Assembly: GCA_036873135.1 (NCBI GenBank)
Contig: JAPTYO010000005.1
Location: 13,742,166 to 13,806,165, forward strand
Direction: 5' to 3'
DNA: 64,000 nucleotides
Source: Clarkia xantiana subsp. parviflora
Taxonomy: Eukaryota > Streptophyta > Magnoliopsida > Myrtales > Onagraceae
Part shown: positions 22,961 to 34,051 of the stretch, one piece after another
How the letters are laid out: each line of letters begins with the position of its first letter
How positions within the stretch are numbered: position 1 is the stretch's first letter
Position numbers and translations under genes: made by a program
Notes under the pieces: generated by a model
Told to the model about the DNA's origin: nothing
Seen by the model: the letters and a program-made list of their open reading frames with translations, nothing else
Database searches by the model: none

Positions 22961-24081
22961 TGGCAAAACCATTACCTGAGGACCCTCTGTTCCTCTACTT
23001 AAGTTTAAGCTCAGCAGCGGTGAGTTCAGTACTCATCAAAGAGTTGTGCAACATTGAGATTCTGGTTTACTATGTTAATAAGCTCTTCGGTGTTGCCGAG
23101 GCTAACTACATGGAAATCGAGAAATATTTATACGCCCTTCTGAAAGCTGCAAGGAAGCTTCGACCTTATTTCCACGCTCATGAAATCACGGTACTAACTA
23201 ATCAAACACTGAAGCAGCTGTTACAGAAGCCTGACATTTCAGGGAGGATGGTTAAGTGGGCTGTAGAGCTAAGTGAATTCCTCATTCACTTTGAACCACG
23301 AAAGGCGATCAAAGGTCAAGCACTGGCCGACTTCATAGCTCAAAACACGGCGACACCAGACGCTAAACCCATCATCCTCCCACAAGAAGAACATGTGAAG
23401 GCTACACCAGAATATATTGCCAACGAAATTATGTCGTGGTTGCTATATACCGATGGATCGTCCTCCGCCTTGGGATGTGGTGCTGGATTAGTACTAACGC
23501 CACCTGACGGAGAGCCACATCGATATGCATTGGCTTTAACCTTTCGAGCTACCCATAATGAAGTTGAATACGAGGCTTTGTTAACAGGTCTTCGTATAGC
23601 CAAAGGTATAGGAGTTACCAACCTAAATGTACGATGCAACTCTGAATTAATTGTTAAGCAGAAGAATGGGACCTATGTCGCCAAAGAAGAAAATATGAAG
23701 AAATATGCAGAAGAAGTGCGAAGACTCGTGCGAGACATGCCTAATTTCCAAATAGAGGCCATCCCTCGAGAGAATAATCAAGAGGTCGACGCCCTTAGCA
23801 AATTCGCCTTGGGAAACACTCCGTCGGTGACAGTACACTTCATAGAGAATTCTCTCTACTCAGTCGTGGAAGCAGGAGCTGATCTTCTTAAAATTCAAGC
23901 CCTCGACTCATGGATTACTCCCATCCAGAATTATCTGGAAAAGGGAACTCTCCCAGAAGATCCGTTAGAGGCGACTAAAATTCAAAGAATGACGGGTCGA
24001 TTTGTAATCTTGGATGGATATCTCTATAAAAGAGGATATTCGACTCCTTACCTCCAATGGGTAGCTGCCCCCCCAAACTGA
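22960..24081 (+). pseudogene. Dual RNase H region, gypsy Tat lineage
   Basis: A long open frame (373 residues) without stops. Residues ~8-120 are the classic Ty3 RNase H: LYLSLSSAAVSSVLIKE, AARKLRPYFHAH, LKQLLQKPDISGRMVKWAVE, ALADFIA. Residues ~155-290 form a second RNase H-like domain: LLYTDGSSSALGCGAGLVL, NEVEYEALLTGLRIAKG, VDALSKFALG, i.e. the DGS...E...D pattern of plant/archaeal-type RNase H. Two RNase H domains in tandem are a known trait of Tat elements. The frame ends with a stop just before the integrase; the usual single pol frame is broken here. Confidence 0.88.
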
Positions 24082-24110
24082 AAGAATAATGGAAGACCTG
24101 CATAGAGGCT

Positions 24111-25111
24111 ATGCTGGATGTCATGAGGTGCCAAAACCCTGGTATTAAAAGCTCTGCGACAAGGGTTCTACTGGCCGACTATGCACAAAGAGGCAACAAC
24201 ACTCGTGCAAACTTGTCCTGCCTGCCAAGTTTACGCTCCCAGAATTGCCAGGCCACCAGCAGACCTTACTCATATGATGAATGTCTGGCCTTTTGCACAA
24301 TGGGGATCGATCTCATTGGGCCCTTGCCCAAATCCACAGGTCAACGAACACATATCGTAGTCGCTATCGACTATTTCTCAAAGTGGATAGAAGCGAAAGC
24401 TCTGGCATCAACGACTACTTTCCAAATGATTAAGTTCATACGGGAACAAATCATATGTCGATATGGGGTGCCAAAGATCATCATCAGTGACAATGGCCCT
24501 CAGTTTGCCAGCGATGAACTCGCCGACTTTTGTGAAGAAATGTTAATCAACCATCGATTTGGTTTTGTTCATCATGCCCAAAAAATGGTCAAGACGAGGC
24601 AGCAAACAAAACAATTCTCAACGGATTGAAGAAGAGGGTAGCTTCTATAAAGGGAAATTGGGTCGAAGAGTTGGATCATGTACTTTGGGCACTCAGAACC
24701 ACACCCAATAGGGCCACTGGCGAGACTCCTTTCAGCATGGTTAATGGGTCGGAAGCTGTTGCACCAGAATGAGTCGCCACATATCAAGTCGACTCGAATG
24801 ACGAACAAATGAAGATCGACTTGGATCTGGCCGAAGAATGAAGATAGGCCTCTGAATAAATTCAAGGAAGAATGAAGCTCGCCACTGCTAGATATTTTAA
24901 TCGAAATGTAGGGCGACGCCAATTCTTCCTAGGGGAAAAATTCATACAAAGAAATGAATTCTTAACAACCGATCAGAGAGGAAAGATGGTGCCAAAATGG
25001 GAAGGTCCTTATGTCGTCATCGGCATACCATGTCCCAATGCTTACAAACTAGAGGATCTGAAGGGGCAACGCCTCAACACGACTTTTAATGCAGAGCAGT
25101 TGAAGAAGTGA
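24111..25111 (+). pseudogene. Integrase, gypsy, split
   Basis: First frame 24111-24629: GIDLIGPLPKSTGQRTHIVV and IDYFSKWIEAKAL carry the first catalytic Asp region, and KIIISDNGPQFAS the second Asp of the D,D-35-E core. The frame is lost near 24570-24629, where the Glu motif would lie. A separate frame 24872-25111 has the C-terminal part: KLATARYFNRNVGRRQF, KWEGPYVV (GPF/Y-like) and AYKLEDLKG. Between them the sequence is shifted and has stops. Inserts cDNA into host DNA in live elements; this one is inactive. Confidence 0.85.
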
Positions 25112-25665
25112 TCAAATAAAGGTAGCTTGCTTCTCTCCTGGACGGATGGTGGCTTATGTAGTGGTAGGCAGAATGTCCCCTTGGTCGAAGAGCCCCTTTA
25201 CGGGGAAGGGCGCGGGAAGAAAAAAATCATCTCTTCTTGATGTACTAAAACAGGACTCCCCAACTTTTGAAAGTCGCCATCTACAAAGGAGATCAGGCAA
25301 AACACTGACTCCTCGACTACATATAGTCGGCGACGATCCAAGAGATCAGTCATAAAACTGACTCCCCGTCTTCCTAAAGTCGCCATCTACAAAGGAGATC
25401 AGTCATAACATTGACTGCTCGACTACATATAGTCGGCAACGATCCGGAGATCAGTCATAAAACCGACTCCCCGACTTCCGAAAGTCGCCATCTACAAAGG
25501 AGGTCAATCATAATACTGACTCCTCGATTCTCTAATAGATGATAAGGGAAAGAAGAATTCAAAATCACACTACAAGCTCAACCTATGATTTAATGATCCA
25601 AAGAAGGAGAAGATAAAAGTAGACCTCTCATCATAAAAGGTACCCAACCTATGTCTCGGGGTAAG
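25112..25665 (+). repeat. Gypsy 3' untranslated region with ~105-bp tandem repeats
   Basis: After the integrase stop there are about 2.7 copies of a ~105-bp unit (GTCGCCATCTACAAAGGAG starts at 25273, 25379 and 25484), with GACTACATATAGTCGGC hairpin-like words inside. The stretch ends GGGGTAAG directly before the 3' LTR, a weak polypurine tract. Tandem repeats in the 3' untranslated region are known for Tat/Ogre-type elements. Confidence 0.8.
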
Positions 25666-26040
25666 TGTTGGAATACGATTCGAGGTAACCTTAGGTAGAC
25701 AAATTCGAGTTATGAATTATAAGAATAAAGCGACAGGAAGTCAAATACGTTCAAAGGCGAGACTGAAAGAAGATAAGTCGACGACCATTTCCACTTAGAA
25801 TGATAAGATAAAGACAAATGGTTGATAACAATATATGAAGAAGTCGACTTCTGAAGAACGGCTAGTGAAAGAAGGTGACTAAATCATTCAAGGATTTCTC
25901 ACTAAAGTACGAGTCGAGTCGAGAAGACGAAACACCACTGAGAACCATTCTTCTGAAGGAAAGGGGCAGGTGGCGACCAACTTGAGCCTCCTTTGAGGAA
26001 GCCTTTCCTCCTAAGGAAAAGGTACCAACTGGCGACCTGC
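25666..26040 (+). repeat. 3' LTR of gypsy element, truncated
   Basis: Begins TGTTGGAATACG and follows 19742-20117 closely with scattered substitutions. Stops at GGCGACCTGC, where the 5' LTR continues with TTACCGTC. About 490 bp of LTR are missing; a LINE-like tail follows directly. Confidence 0.88.
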
Positions 26041-26275
26041 TATCATTTGCTTGGGGTCATCTTTACCGTTAAGCCGATCTGTTGTTTTAGTTTATTTACT
26101 AACGTTTGAATTTCTATTTCTTGCTCTGCTGTATTTGCTTCTGTTGTTTTGTTTATACCTGCTCTACTAGTTCAGGATTTTGATGTTAACCAATCCCTCT
26201 AGAGCGGGTATTTTCTAATTTGTAGTTTGTAATCGTTCTTATTTCAATAAAGTTCGACATTGATAAAAAAAAAAA
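26041..26275 (+). mobile_element. 5'-truncated LINE 3' end with poly(A)
   Basis: A T-rich, gene-tail-like stretch ending TTTCAATAAAGTTCGACATTGAT and an A-run (26264-26275). An AATAAA box shortly before a terminal poly(A) is the usual 3' end of plant L1-type LINEs. It starts exactly at the truncation point of the gypsy LTR, so its insertion or an end-joining event may explain that truncation. No coding part remains; a processed cDNA is an alternative. Confidence 0.5.
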
Positions 26276-27169
26276 TCAGCACCTCATCATAAAGTGTATA
26301 ACAATTTAAATAGAAATTATATGTATTATAATAATAATAATAAATATATTACTTAGTATACCAAGCAAACACGAGTTAAACATAATAGACTATTTGAGTG
26401 ATTAACACATAAATAATAGGAAACCCAATCTTTGTAAGAGTGTTTTTTTACCGGCCTGTAAGTTATAGGAGCCTTGGCGTGAGCTCGTACAAAACATGTT
26501 CACTTGGGTCTAGGAGACCATGTCTAGCATGAGCATGGGTCAGACCGAACCCTCTAGCTCGACCAATTGATATGTGACCAATTTAGAGTTTTGATTGGCA
26601 AGGGTGACACATGGGGTTCGCTTAGAACCGTACTCGTCCCTAACATGGTCTCCTACCTAGATCAAGTGAAAATGCTTGACATGAGAGAAAGTGAAGGTGA
26701 GCGACCTAACTAGGTGAATAGAGTCAAGATTGTTAGATAATTAAAGGACTCTAAACTGTTGAGACTCCTAAAATGTTTTTTTCTCTAAATATAATGATAA
26801 TAATTTAGCATCTTATAAGTCCTAGACAGTTTGTCATAGTTCATCTCTAGAGTGTAATTCCAAACAATTTATTTCAAATGCAATCTCATAATTTCACTAA
26901 TGTTCATGTTAAATTACCACGTAAAGTGTTCAGAGTTGTTATAAGAGAGTTTCAAGTTTGAATATACCAAAGACTAATCAATGGTTCTAAAATGATCGAG
27001 TTTTTTGATATATATGATAATGTTGATAGCCTTTTTTTGTTACACTTATCAATTGTTCAAGTCGCTTAAAATTGGTCTATGACATTATATGGATTGATGC
27101 CTTTATCATGTCTCTAGCTTGGACATTTGACATATCTAAGTCGCTAATTATGTGGTAGTGCTACAATTT
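26276..27169. repeat. ~0.9-kb tandem duplication, unit 1
   Basis: Aligns with 27308-28932 after removal of the ~730-bp insertion there; starts TCAGCACCTCATCA and ends GTGCTACAATTT. Identity is high by eye, with few substitutions. No credible gene. It provides the uninterrupted version of the insertion site (TAAATAATAGGAAACCC near 26411-26427). A 138-bp AT-rich spacer (27170-27307) separates the units. Confidence 0.9.
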
Positions 27170-27307
27170 GTAAATATCAGGTTTCTAACTAGATATTTTT
27201 TTTCTCTTAGATATCTTTATTATATTTATAGATATAAAATTTTCTTTTATATTATTATTATTATTTATCTACATGTTCTAGTGATGTGCTAATTAGTATG
27301 TAACAAA

Positions 27308-28932
27308 TCAGCACCTCATCAGAAAGTGTATAACAATTTAAATAGAAATTATATGTATTATAATAATAATAATAAATATAATACTTAGTATACCAAGCAA
27401 ACACGAGTTAAACATAATAGACTATTTGAGTGATTAATACATAAATAATAGGGTTAAGAATCTATGAAAGGTCTGAACTATCACCCATGTTAACGGGAGA
27501 GGTCTGAAATTTAAAAAGTTAATAACGGAGGTCTGAAATTTCAGTTTTGTTGATAACAGCGGTCTCCGTTAGTTTTTATCGTTAAAACTAACGGAAGTTG
27601 GTCACATGCTTGGCATGTGACCGGAAATAAAATAAATTTCCAAAAATGCCCTTCTATCAAGTGTGCCCCTCACATGCTTGAAGTGAAAAGACCAAAATGC
27701 CCTTGAAGCCACCACGACTCCACCAACTCAGCTCCGGCGACCACCAACCGTACTCCGGCGACCACCACCGTACTCCGGCGACCACCAACCGTACTCTGGT
27801 GACCACCACCGTACTCCGGCGACCACCACCAAGGCTCCGATTGGGCCCAAATCGGAGCCACCGGCCCCGATTGGGCTTCGATCGGAGCTTTTTTGGCTTC
27901 GATCAGAGTTTTTTTGCTGAGGTGGTGGCCGGAGTCGGGTCGCCAGAGCCGATGTGGTGGTCGTCGGAGTCGAGGTGGTGGTGGCCGGAGTCGGGTGGTG
28001 GTGGCCGTAGTCGGGTGGTGGTGGCAGGAGTCGGGTGGCGGTGGACGGAGTTGGGTTGTTTTAATTTGACTTTAGGGGTAAAATTGTCCTTTCACATTTC
28101 TTTAAATAAGATATTAAATAAAACAAAATATTAAAGGGGCAAAAAAGTCATTTTACACAATTATGTTAAATTTAACCCTAATAGGAAACCCAATCTTTTT
28201 AAGAGTATTTTTTACCTGCCTGTAAGTTATAGGAGCCTTGGCGTGAGCTCGTACAAAACATGTTCACTTGGGTCTAGGAGACCATGTCTAGCATGAGCAT
28301 GGGTCAGACCGAACCCTCTAGCTCGACCAATTGATATGTGACCAATTTAGAGTTTTGATTGGCAAGGGTGACACATGGGGTTCGCTTAGAACCGTACTCG
28401 TCCCTAACATGGTCTCCTACCTAGATCAAGTGAAAATGCTTGACATGAGAGAAAGTGAAGGTGAGCGACCTAACTAGGTGAATAGAGTCAAGATTGTTAG
28501 ATAATTAAAGGACTCTAAACTGTTGAGACTCCTAAAATGTTTTTTTCTCTAAATATAATGATAATAATTTAGCATCTTATAAGTCCTAGACAGTTTGTCA
28601 TAGTTCATCTCTAGAGTTTAATTCCAAACAATTTATTTCAAATGCAATCTCATAATTTCACTAATGTTCATGTTAAATTACCACGTAAAGTGTTCAGAGT
28701 TGTTATAAGAGAGTTTCAAGTTTGAATATACCAAAGACTAATCAATGGTTCTAAAATGATCGAGTTTTTTGATATATATGATAATGTTGATAGCCTTTTT
28801 TTGTTACACTTATCAATTGTTCAAGTCGCTTAAAATTGGTCTATGACATTATATGGATTGATGCCTTTATCATGTCTCTAGCTTGGACATTTGACATATC
28901 AGGTGGCTAATTATGTGGTAGTGCTACAATTT
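27308..28932. repeat. ~0.9-kb tandem duplication, unit 2
   Basis: Second unit, interrupted by a MITE-like insertion at 27451-28178. A third, partial copy of the internal segment (GAGACTCCTAAAATGTT to CCTAGACAGTTTT) follows at 28964-29039. Confidence 0.9.
27451..28178. mobile_element. MITE-like element (GGGTTAA termini)
   Basis: A 728-bp insertion beginning GGGTTAAG and ending TTAACCC, flanked by taata on both sides (27446-27450 and 28179-28183); unit 1 shows the empty site with one taata. It is homologous to the Mutator-like element at 34894-35965, in opposite orientation, but lacks that element's outer ~127 bp at one end. Interior: GC-rich imperfect repeats of CTCCGGCGACCACC type (27725-27835) and GGTGGTGGCCGGAGTCGG type (27925-28050), which give long artificial open frames. 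No transposase. Confidence 0.75.
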
Positions 28933-28963
28933 CTAACATAGGGTGCTGGCTTTTATATAAAAT

Positions 28964-29039
28964 GTTGAGACTCCTAAAATGTTATTTTCTCTAAATATAA
29001 TGATAATAATTTAGCATCTTACAAGTCCTAGACAGTTTT
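28964..29039. repeat. Third partial copy of the tandem-duplicated segment
   Basis: 76 bp matching 26759-26836 and the equivalent part of unit 2, with a few substitutions. Shows that the local amplification was more complex than one duplication. Confidence 0.8.
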
Positions 29040-29568
29040 AAATAATTATTTCAGAAATTAAAAGTCGGTTAGACCAAGAGGTAGAATGAATTGCGATCCT
29101 TAAGATTTAAAACAATTTTATTGTGTTATAATTAGTTAGTTATTGGAATGCAGAAATTTTAAGTAATGTTAGTTGGTCAAAAATGACAATTAACTATAGA
29201 AAATCAAGACGTGTTAGCACGATCGACTTGTGTTAATTAGCTAGCTAGGATTGCTTGCTGCTGTTAGTGTTTTACGTACCATGTGCAAAAAGAGTGCAAT
29301 GTACGTACCAAACCATTGTACTGCTAAACCATATTATACATATATATATATATATGTATATATAATAATGAAAGTTGTGGAGCTAGCTGATTATTCAAAG
29401 TATAAGCAGAAGTCATGACCCAAACTAAGAATGCATGATGGACTGACTAATTCAGATCATGTTTGTTTAATAAATCAGACAGCTCGATGAAGCAAGTTGG
29501 TGGATTAATCAAATTATAAACTGAACAAGTCCCGTCGTGACAGCTCTTGCTAAATTGACTTCAACTTG
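29040..29568 (+). promoter_or_regulatory. Extensin upstream region
   Basis: About 530 bp of unique AT-rich sequence between the repeat fragment and the extensin TATA box. Contains a TA microsatellite (29338-29362). I cannot assign specific response elements with confidence. Confidence 0.4.
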
Positions 29569-29576
29569 TATATATA
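29569..29576 (+). promoter_or_regulatory. TATA box of the extensin gene
   Basis: TATATATA, 83 bp (end to start) upstream of the ATG. A start of transcription about 25-35 bp downstream (near 29600-29610) would give a 5' leader of roughly 45 nt rich in CT, typical of strongly expressed plant genes. Confidence 0.65.
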
Positions 29577-29651
29577 CAAGCTCTATTTTCCTTTCTAATC
29601 ATCCCTTCATCAGCTACCTTCTCCATCTCGATCTTCCTCCAGCCAGCCGGC

Positions 29652-31963
29652 ATGACCTATCCAAGCAGCGACCCCAAAAGGGGCCGCATTTGGCCTTCAC
29701 TGGCTTTAGCATTGATCGCTCTAGCAATAGCCAACAATGCCGGCTCGGTTCTAGCAGATACCTATACATACTCCTCTCCTCCTCCACCACCTAAGTATGT
29801 ATACAGCTCACCTCCACCACCACCTTATGTTTACAAGTCACCACCGCCACCGCCACCTAAGTATGTTTATAGCTCCCCTCCTCCGCCACCACCATATGTG
29901 TACAAGTCACCACCGCCCCCGCCACCTAAGTATGTTTACAGCTCTCCTCCACCCCCACCATACGTGTACAAGTCTCCACCACCTCCACCGCCAAAGTATG
30001 TTTATAGCTCTCCTCCACCACCGCCTTATGTTTACAAGTCTCCTCCCCCACCACCACCAAAGTACGTCTATAGCTCTCCTCCACCCCCACCGTACGTCTA
30101 CAAGTCTCCGCCGCCTCCACCTCCCAAGTACGTTTACAGCTCTCCTCCGCCACCACCCTATGTGTACAAGTCACCGCCTCCACCCCCTCCTAAGTATGTT
30201 TACAGCTCTCCTCCACCACCTCCTTACGTCTATAAGTCACCACCGCCTCCACCACCCAAGTACGTCTACAACTCTCCTCCACCACCTAAGTATGTGTATA
30301 GCTCCCCACCACCACCACCTTATGTTTACAAATCTCCTCCACCACCACCACCCAAGTATGTTTACAGCTCTCCACCACCACCTAAACATCCTCTTGTGGT
30401 GAAGGTAGTGGGCAAAGTTTATAGCTACAAGTGTTATGACTGGCAAAACCCCTTATTGTCTCACGTCAAGAAGCATCTTCAAGGTAATTAATTTTTATTT
30501 CATTTTTCAATTACTAATTATATAAATTAAACAACTTTCATCCATGATCAGGTGCCGTTGTTGAGGTGATTTGCAAGGAAGGTGACAAGGAAATCAAAGC
30601 CTACGGTAAAACCAAGATCAACGGAAAATACAGTATCACTGTTGAAGGTTTCAGTTATGGGAAATATGGATCAAAGGCATGCAAAGCCAAGCTCCACGCT
30701 CCACCTAAGTACTCTCCATTCACCATCCCAACTAATCTCAATGGTGGTATTAAGGGTGCTCACCTTTCTTTGAAATCCAAGAATGGATACGAAGTTGTAC
30801 TCTCCGTAGAATCCTTTGCTTATGCTCCTAAAATTGTATACCCGGAGTGCAAAAAGCCAGCACCCTATGTTTACAAGTCACCACCTCCACCACCTAAGAA
30901 GTATGTCTATAGCTCACCCCCACCTCCTCCTTACGTATACAAATCACCGCCACCACCATCACCTAAGTATGTCTATAGCTCTCCTCCCCCACCTCCTTAC
31001 GTATACAAGTCACCCCCACCCCCACCTCCTAAGTATGTTTACAGCTCGCCTCCTCCACCACCCTACGTTTACAAGTCTCCACCACCTCCACCACCTAAAT
31101 ATGTGTACAACTCCCCACCACCACCACCCTATGTTTACAAGTCACCACCACCACCACCTCCCAAGTACGTTTACAGCTCTCCTCCCCCACCTCCTTACGT
31201 TTACAAGTCACCACCACCTCCACCACCCAAATACGTATACAGCTCACCGCCACCGCCTCCTTACGTCTACAAGTCACCACCCCCACCACCACCTAAGTAC
31301 GTCTACAGCTCTCCCCCACCACCACCTTATGTCTACAAATCTCCTCCCCCGCCACCACCTAAGTACGTGTACAGCTCTCCCCCACCACCACCTTATGTCT
31401 ACAAGTCTCCTCCCCCGCCACCACCTAAGTATATATACAGCTCTCCTCCACCACCACCCTATGTTTACAAGTCTCCTCCCCCGCCGCCACCTAAGTATGT
31501 GTACAGCTCTCCCCCACCACCACCGTATGTTTACAAGTCCCCTCCCCCGCCACCACCTAAGTACGTGTACAACTCCCCGCCACCACCCCCTTACGTATAC
31601 AAATCTCCCCCACCACCACCCCCTAAGTATGTGTACAGCTCCCCGCCACCACCCCCTTACGTATACAAATCTCCCCCACCTCCACCACCTAAGTATGTGT
31701 ATAGCTCCCCGCCACCACCCCCTTACGTATACAAATCTCCCCCACCTCCACCACCTAAGTATGTCTACAGTTCGCCTCCGCCACCACCTTACGTTTACAA
31801 GTCTCCTCCACCACCTCCACCAAAGTATGTCTACAGCTCCCCTCCTCCACCGCCTTATGTCTACAAGTCACCTCCTCCACCACCACCAAAGTATATCTAC
31901 AACTCCCCTCCTCCCCCGCCTAAGTATGTCTACAACTCTCCTCCACCGCCAACTATCTACTAA
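29652..31963 (+). CDS. Extensin with Pollen Ole e 1-type domain (two exons)
   Basis: CDS is join(29652..30483, 30552..31963), 747 residues. A structural hydroxyproline-rich cell-wall glycoprotein. Residues 1-35 form a signal peptide (hydrophobic SLALALIALAIA, cleavage likely after SVLA). Residues ~36-245 and ~380-747 are repeats of SPPPPPYVYK and SPPPPPPKYVY. In known extensins the Ser-Pro runs are hydroxylated and arabinosylated, and the Tyr-x-Tyr motifs are cross-linked by peroxidase. Residues ~250-378 are a Pollen Ole e 1-like domain (VVGKVYSYKCYDW, GAVVEVICK, YGKTKINGKYSITVEGF, KLHAPP, YPEC). Only four cysteines remain (261, 285, 321, 377); the usual first and fifth positions read Ser258 and Phe334. 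The intron splits the domain in a Gly codon (GGT). The start was chosen as the only ATG giving a signal peptide; the frame is intact, so the gene is probably functional. Confidence 0.93.
30484..30551 (+). other. Extensin intron 1
   Basis: 68-bp, AT-rich, GTAATT...ATCAG. Splicing CAAG/GTGCC restores the conserved HLQGAVVEV segment of the Ole e 1 domain; reading through would stop at TAA 30489-30491. Confidence 0.9.
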
Positions 31964-31996
31964 GCTTAAAATGCTTAGCCACAACCTAAGAATCAA

Positions 31997-32099
31997 GTAA
32001 GTCATGGTTATTCCCCTTGTCCTTTGAATATTTTTTTTCCAAGCGTATAACAGAAATACATACAGTAATTAAGTCTAACCGTTGGAAATACTTTTGCAG
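31997..32099 (+). other. Putative 3'-UTR intron of extensin
   Basis: 33 bp after the stop codon lies a consensus donor GTAAGT (31997-32002); a pyrimidine-rich acceptor ACTTTTGCAG ends at 32099. 103 bp, AT-rich. Introns in the 3' UTR are known from several plant extensin genes. Homology to the paralogous flanks at 1945 and 39048 begins almost exactly at this acceptor. Confidence 0.55.
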
Positions 32100-32114
32100 A
32101 TGTGTAGTGAGTTC

Positions 32115-32120
32115 AATAAA
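32115..32120 (+). terminator. Candidate polyadenylation signal
   Basis: AATAAA in TTCAATAAATGAAGG, 152 bp after the stop codon (about 50 bp after if the 3'-UTR intron is removed). Conserved in the paralogous flanks (CAATAAAGG at 1980 and 39079). Confidence 0.5.
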
Positions 32121-33559
32121 TGAAGGATATACGGAAGGAATATTCAAAACTAATAATTACTATTCAAACTTTAATAAGGGTCTTGACGATCCATCAAAAA
32201 GTTGTAGGCCTCTGTGGGAGTTGTTTTGTTCGACTTTGGTAGCAGCTCCCCTTCACTTCTTGATCATGCTTTGCTCAAGTGAAGATCAGTCACTTCGTTC
32301 CAAGAAGGGCTTCTTTGGCTCAAGCACAACAGACCCAAATTAATTGTTGAAAAGAGAACTTGCATTGGATCCTCATTTTCATTCTTTTCTCCATTGTAAT
32401 TGTAGTCATACAACCTATTAGTTTGTTGGACCAAGCCCCTTCTTTGTTATTCTATTTCGTATTAATTAACATTAATTCTATATAGATATCTGTAACACCG
32501 CTAAAATATCGGGACTAAATAAATTCAAATTAAAATTCAGAGGTCTTACTTAAGTTAAGAAAGGTTTAAAGGAAACAACTTACAAGATGAATACTTGATT
32601 GAATACCAAATGAATATTGGGTAAAGTTTCCAAATGTACTTAGCGTGAGTTTAGGTGATGAATATTGTCACGCAAATTTGAGGGTAAACATGGAGAGCAC
32701 ATCAGTTTTCTCAAACTATGTCCACCTACAAAAGTGTTTAACCAAACCAAAGAGGGACGAGATACAAGGCTGACAGCGAAGAGTTAGACGAAGTTTCAAA
32801 AAATGTTGGGAGTAAGTAACCACTGTTTGTGACACATGTTGGTAAGTACAGATAACCTCTTTGGAGTCTTGCTCATAATTATGATAGGATACACGCTGTT
32901 TGGAAATGCATAATTGGTTAACGCTGGCTGTGCTACAACCCTGAAATCATACGGATTTATTAATTACCTTCTCAATAGGATCAAATTATTCTAAACTAGA
33001 AAGAAGAATCCAAGAGTGTGCTAGAGAAATTGAAGTCCATGAATTTTGAATGCGGATAACTCTCGTATTTATATTGGTATGAGATATGTTATGAATTTAA
33101 TTTGATGGACTTTGTCTTGTGTTATTATGAATTTGATTTGATGGACTTATGTTATGGGAGATGTTATGGATTTAGTTTGATTTTGAAGTATTTGTCTTGT
33201 CTTATGTTATAGAACTAGATGGTTTAACCGCGCGTTGCGCAGTAATTATTTGTGTTATACAAATGTTAAGATATTATGAAAATTCAAATTTGATTTTGAT
33301 AATTAATTTTGTTGATCTATATGTTTTGAAATAATTTATTTAAAGTAAATGAAACACTAATAAACTAATTTGTGTGTATATATAACAGTTTAATTTATAT
33401 AATTCCACCTTAATGGAACATCTTATGCAACATGTTGAACATATATATTCTATTTGTTAATTAATAGGTTTACTCATAACCCATTAAAATTCTTAGGTAT
33501 TCCCATTTAGACTATTAAAATAAATAAATACGTAACAATTAAATATCTATCTTAATTAT

Positions 33560-34051
33560 ATTCTTATAATTGTAGTATCTAATATTTTTTTATATATTAT
33601 TTATTTTTTAATATTAACATAAAAGTACAAATATGAAGTATAATTAAAAGAAAAAAAAATATTTTTAGTGTATTATTAATAATTGAATTGTAATGTAACA
33701 TACCTAAAAACCGAAGCGATTTTCAAGATGCATTAGGAGATTTGAAGAAATACTAAAGTGTCCGTGTGTGCAAAAATATTACGTCTAGTAAATGTAACTT
33801 ACATTCTTATAATTGTAGTATCTAATATTTTTTATATATTATTTATTCTTTAATATTAACATAAAAGTACAAATATGAAGTATAATTAAAAGAAAAAAAA
33901 TTAATATTTTTAGTGTGTTATTAATAATTGAATCGTAATGTAACATACCTACAAACCGAAACGATTTTTAGGATGCATTAGGAGATTTGGAGAAATTCTA
34001 AAGTGTCTGTGTGTGCAAAAATATTACATCATATTAGTAAATGTAACTTAC
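33560..34051. repeat. ~243-bp diverged tandem duplication
   Basis: Two head-to-tail units starting at ATTCTTATAATTGTAGTATC (33560 and 33803), AT-rich, both containing GATGCATTAGGAGATTTG and GTGTGCAAAAATATTAC. Several substitutions and small indels separate them. Lies inside the Helitron-like insertion; no coding frame. Confidence 0.85.

Larger units (their letters stand above)
19742..26040 (+). mobile_element. Tat-lineage-like Ty3/gypsy element, degraded
   Basis: Plus-strand element with 5' LTR 19742-20608 and a 3' LTR starting 25666 but cut at 26040. Order gag, protease, RT, RNase H, second RNase H-like domain, integrase supports Ty3/gypsy; the duplicated RNase H region and the gag CxYHxxxGH...C pattern point to the Tat lineage. 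Pol is broken by stops, frameshifts and a 20-C homopolymer. Target duplications cannot be checked because the far LTR end is missing. It lies only in the unique part, between copies A and B. Confidence 0.88.

Noticed and set aside
27446..28187. 9-bp Mutator-type target duplication around the 27451 element
   Set aside because: Only 5 bp (taata) match on both sides when checked against the empty site in unit 1.
29797..32000. Long His/Leu/Ser-rich and Glu/Val-rich open frames overlapping the extensin on both strands
   Set aside because: They are frame shadows of the proline repeat (CCA/CCT-rich codons); only the extensin frame has a signal peptide, a conserved domain and consistent splicing.
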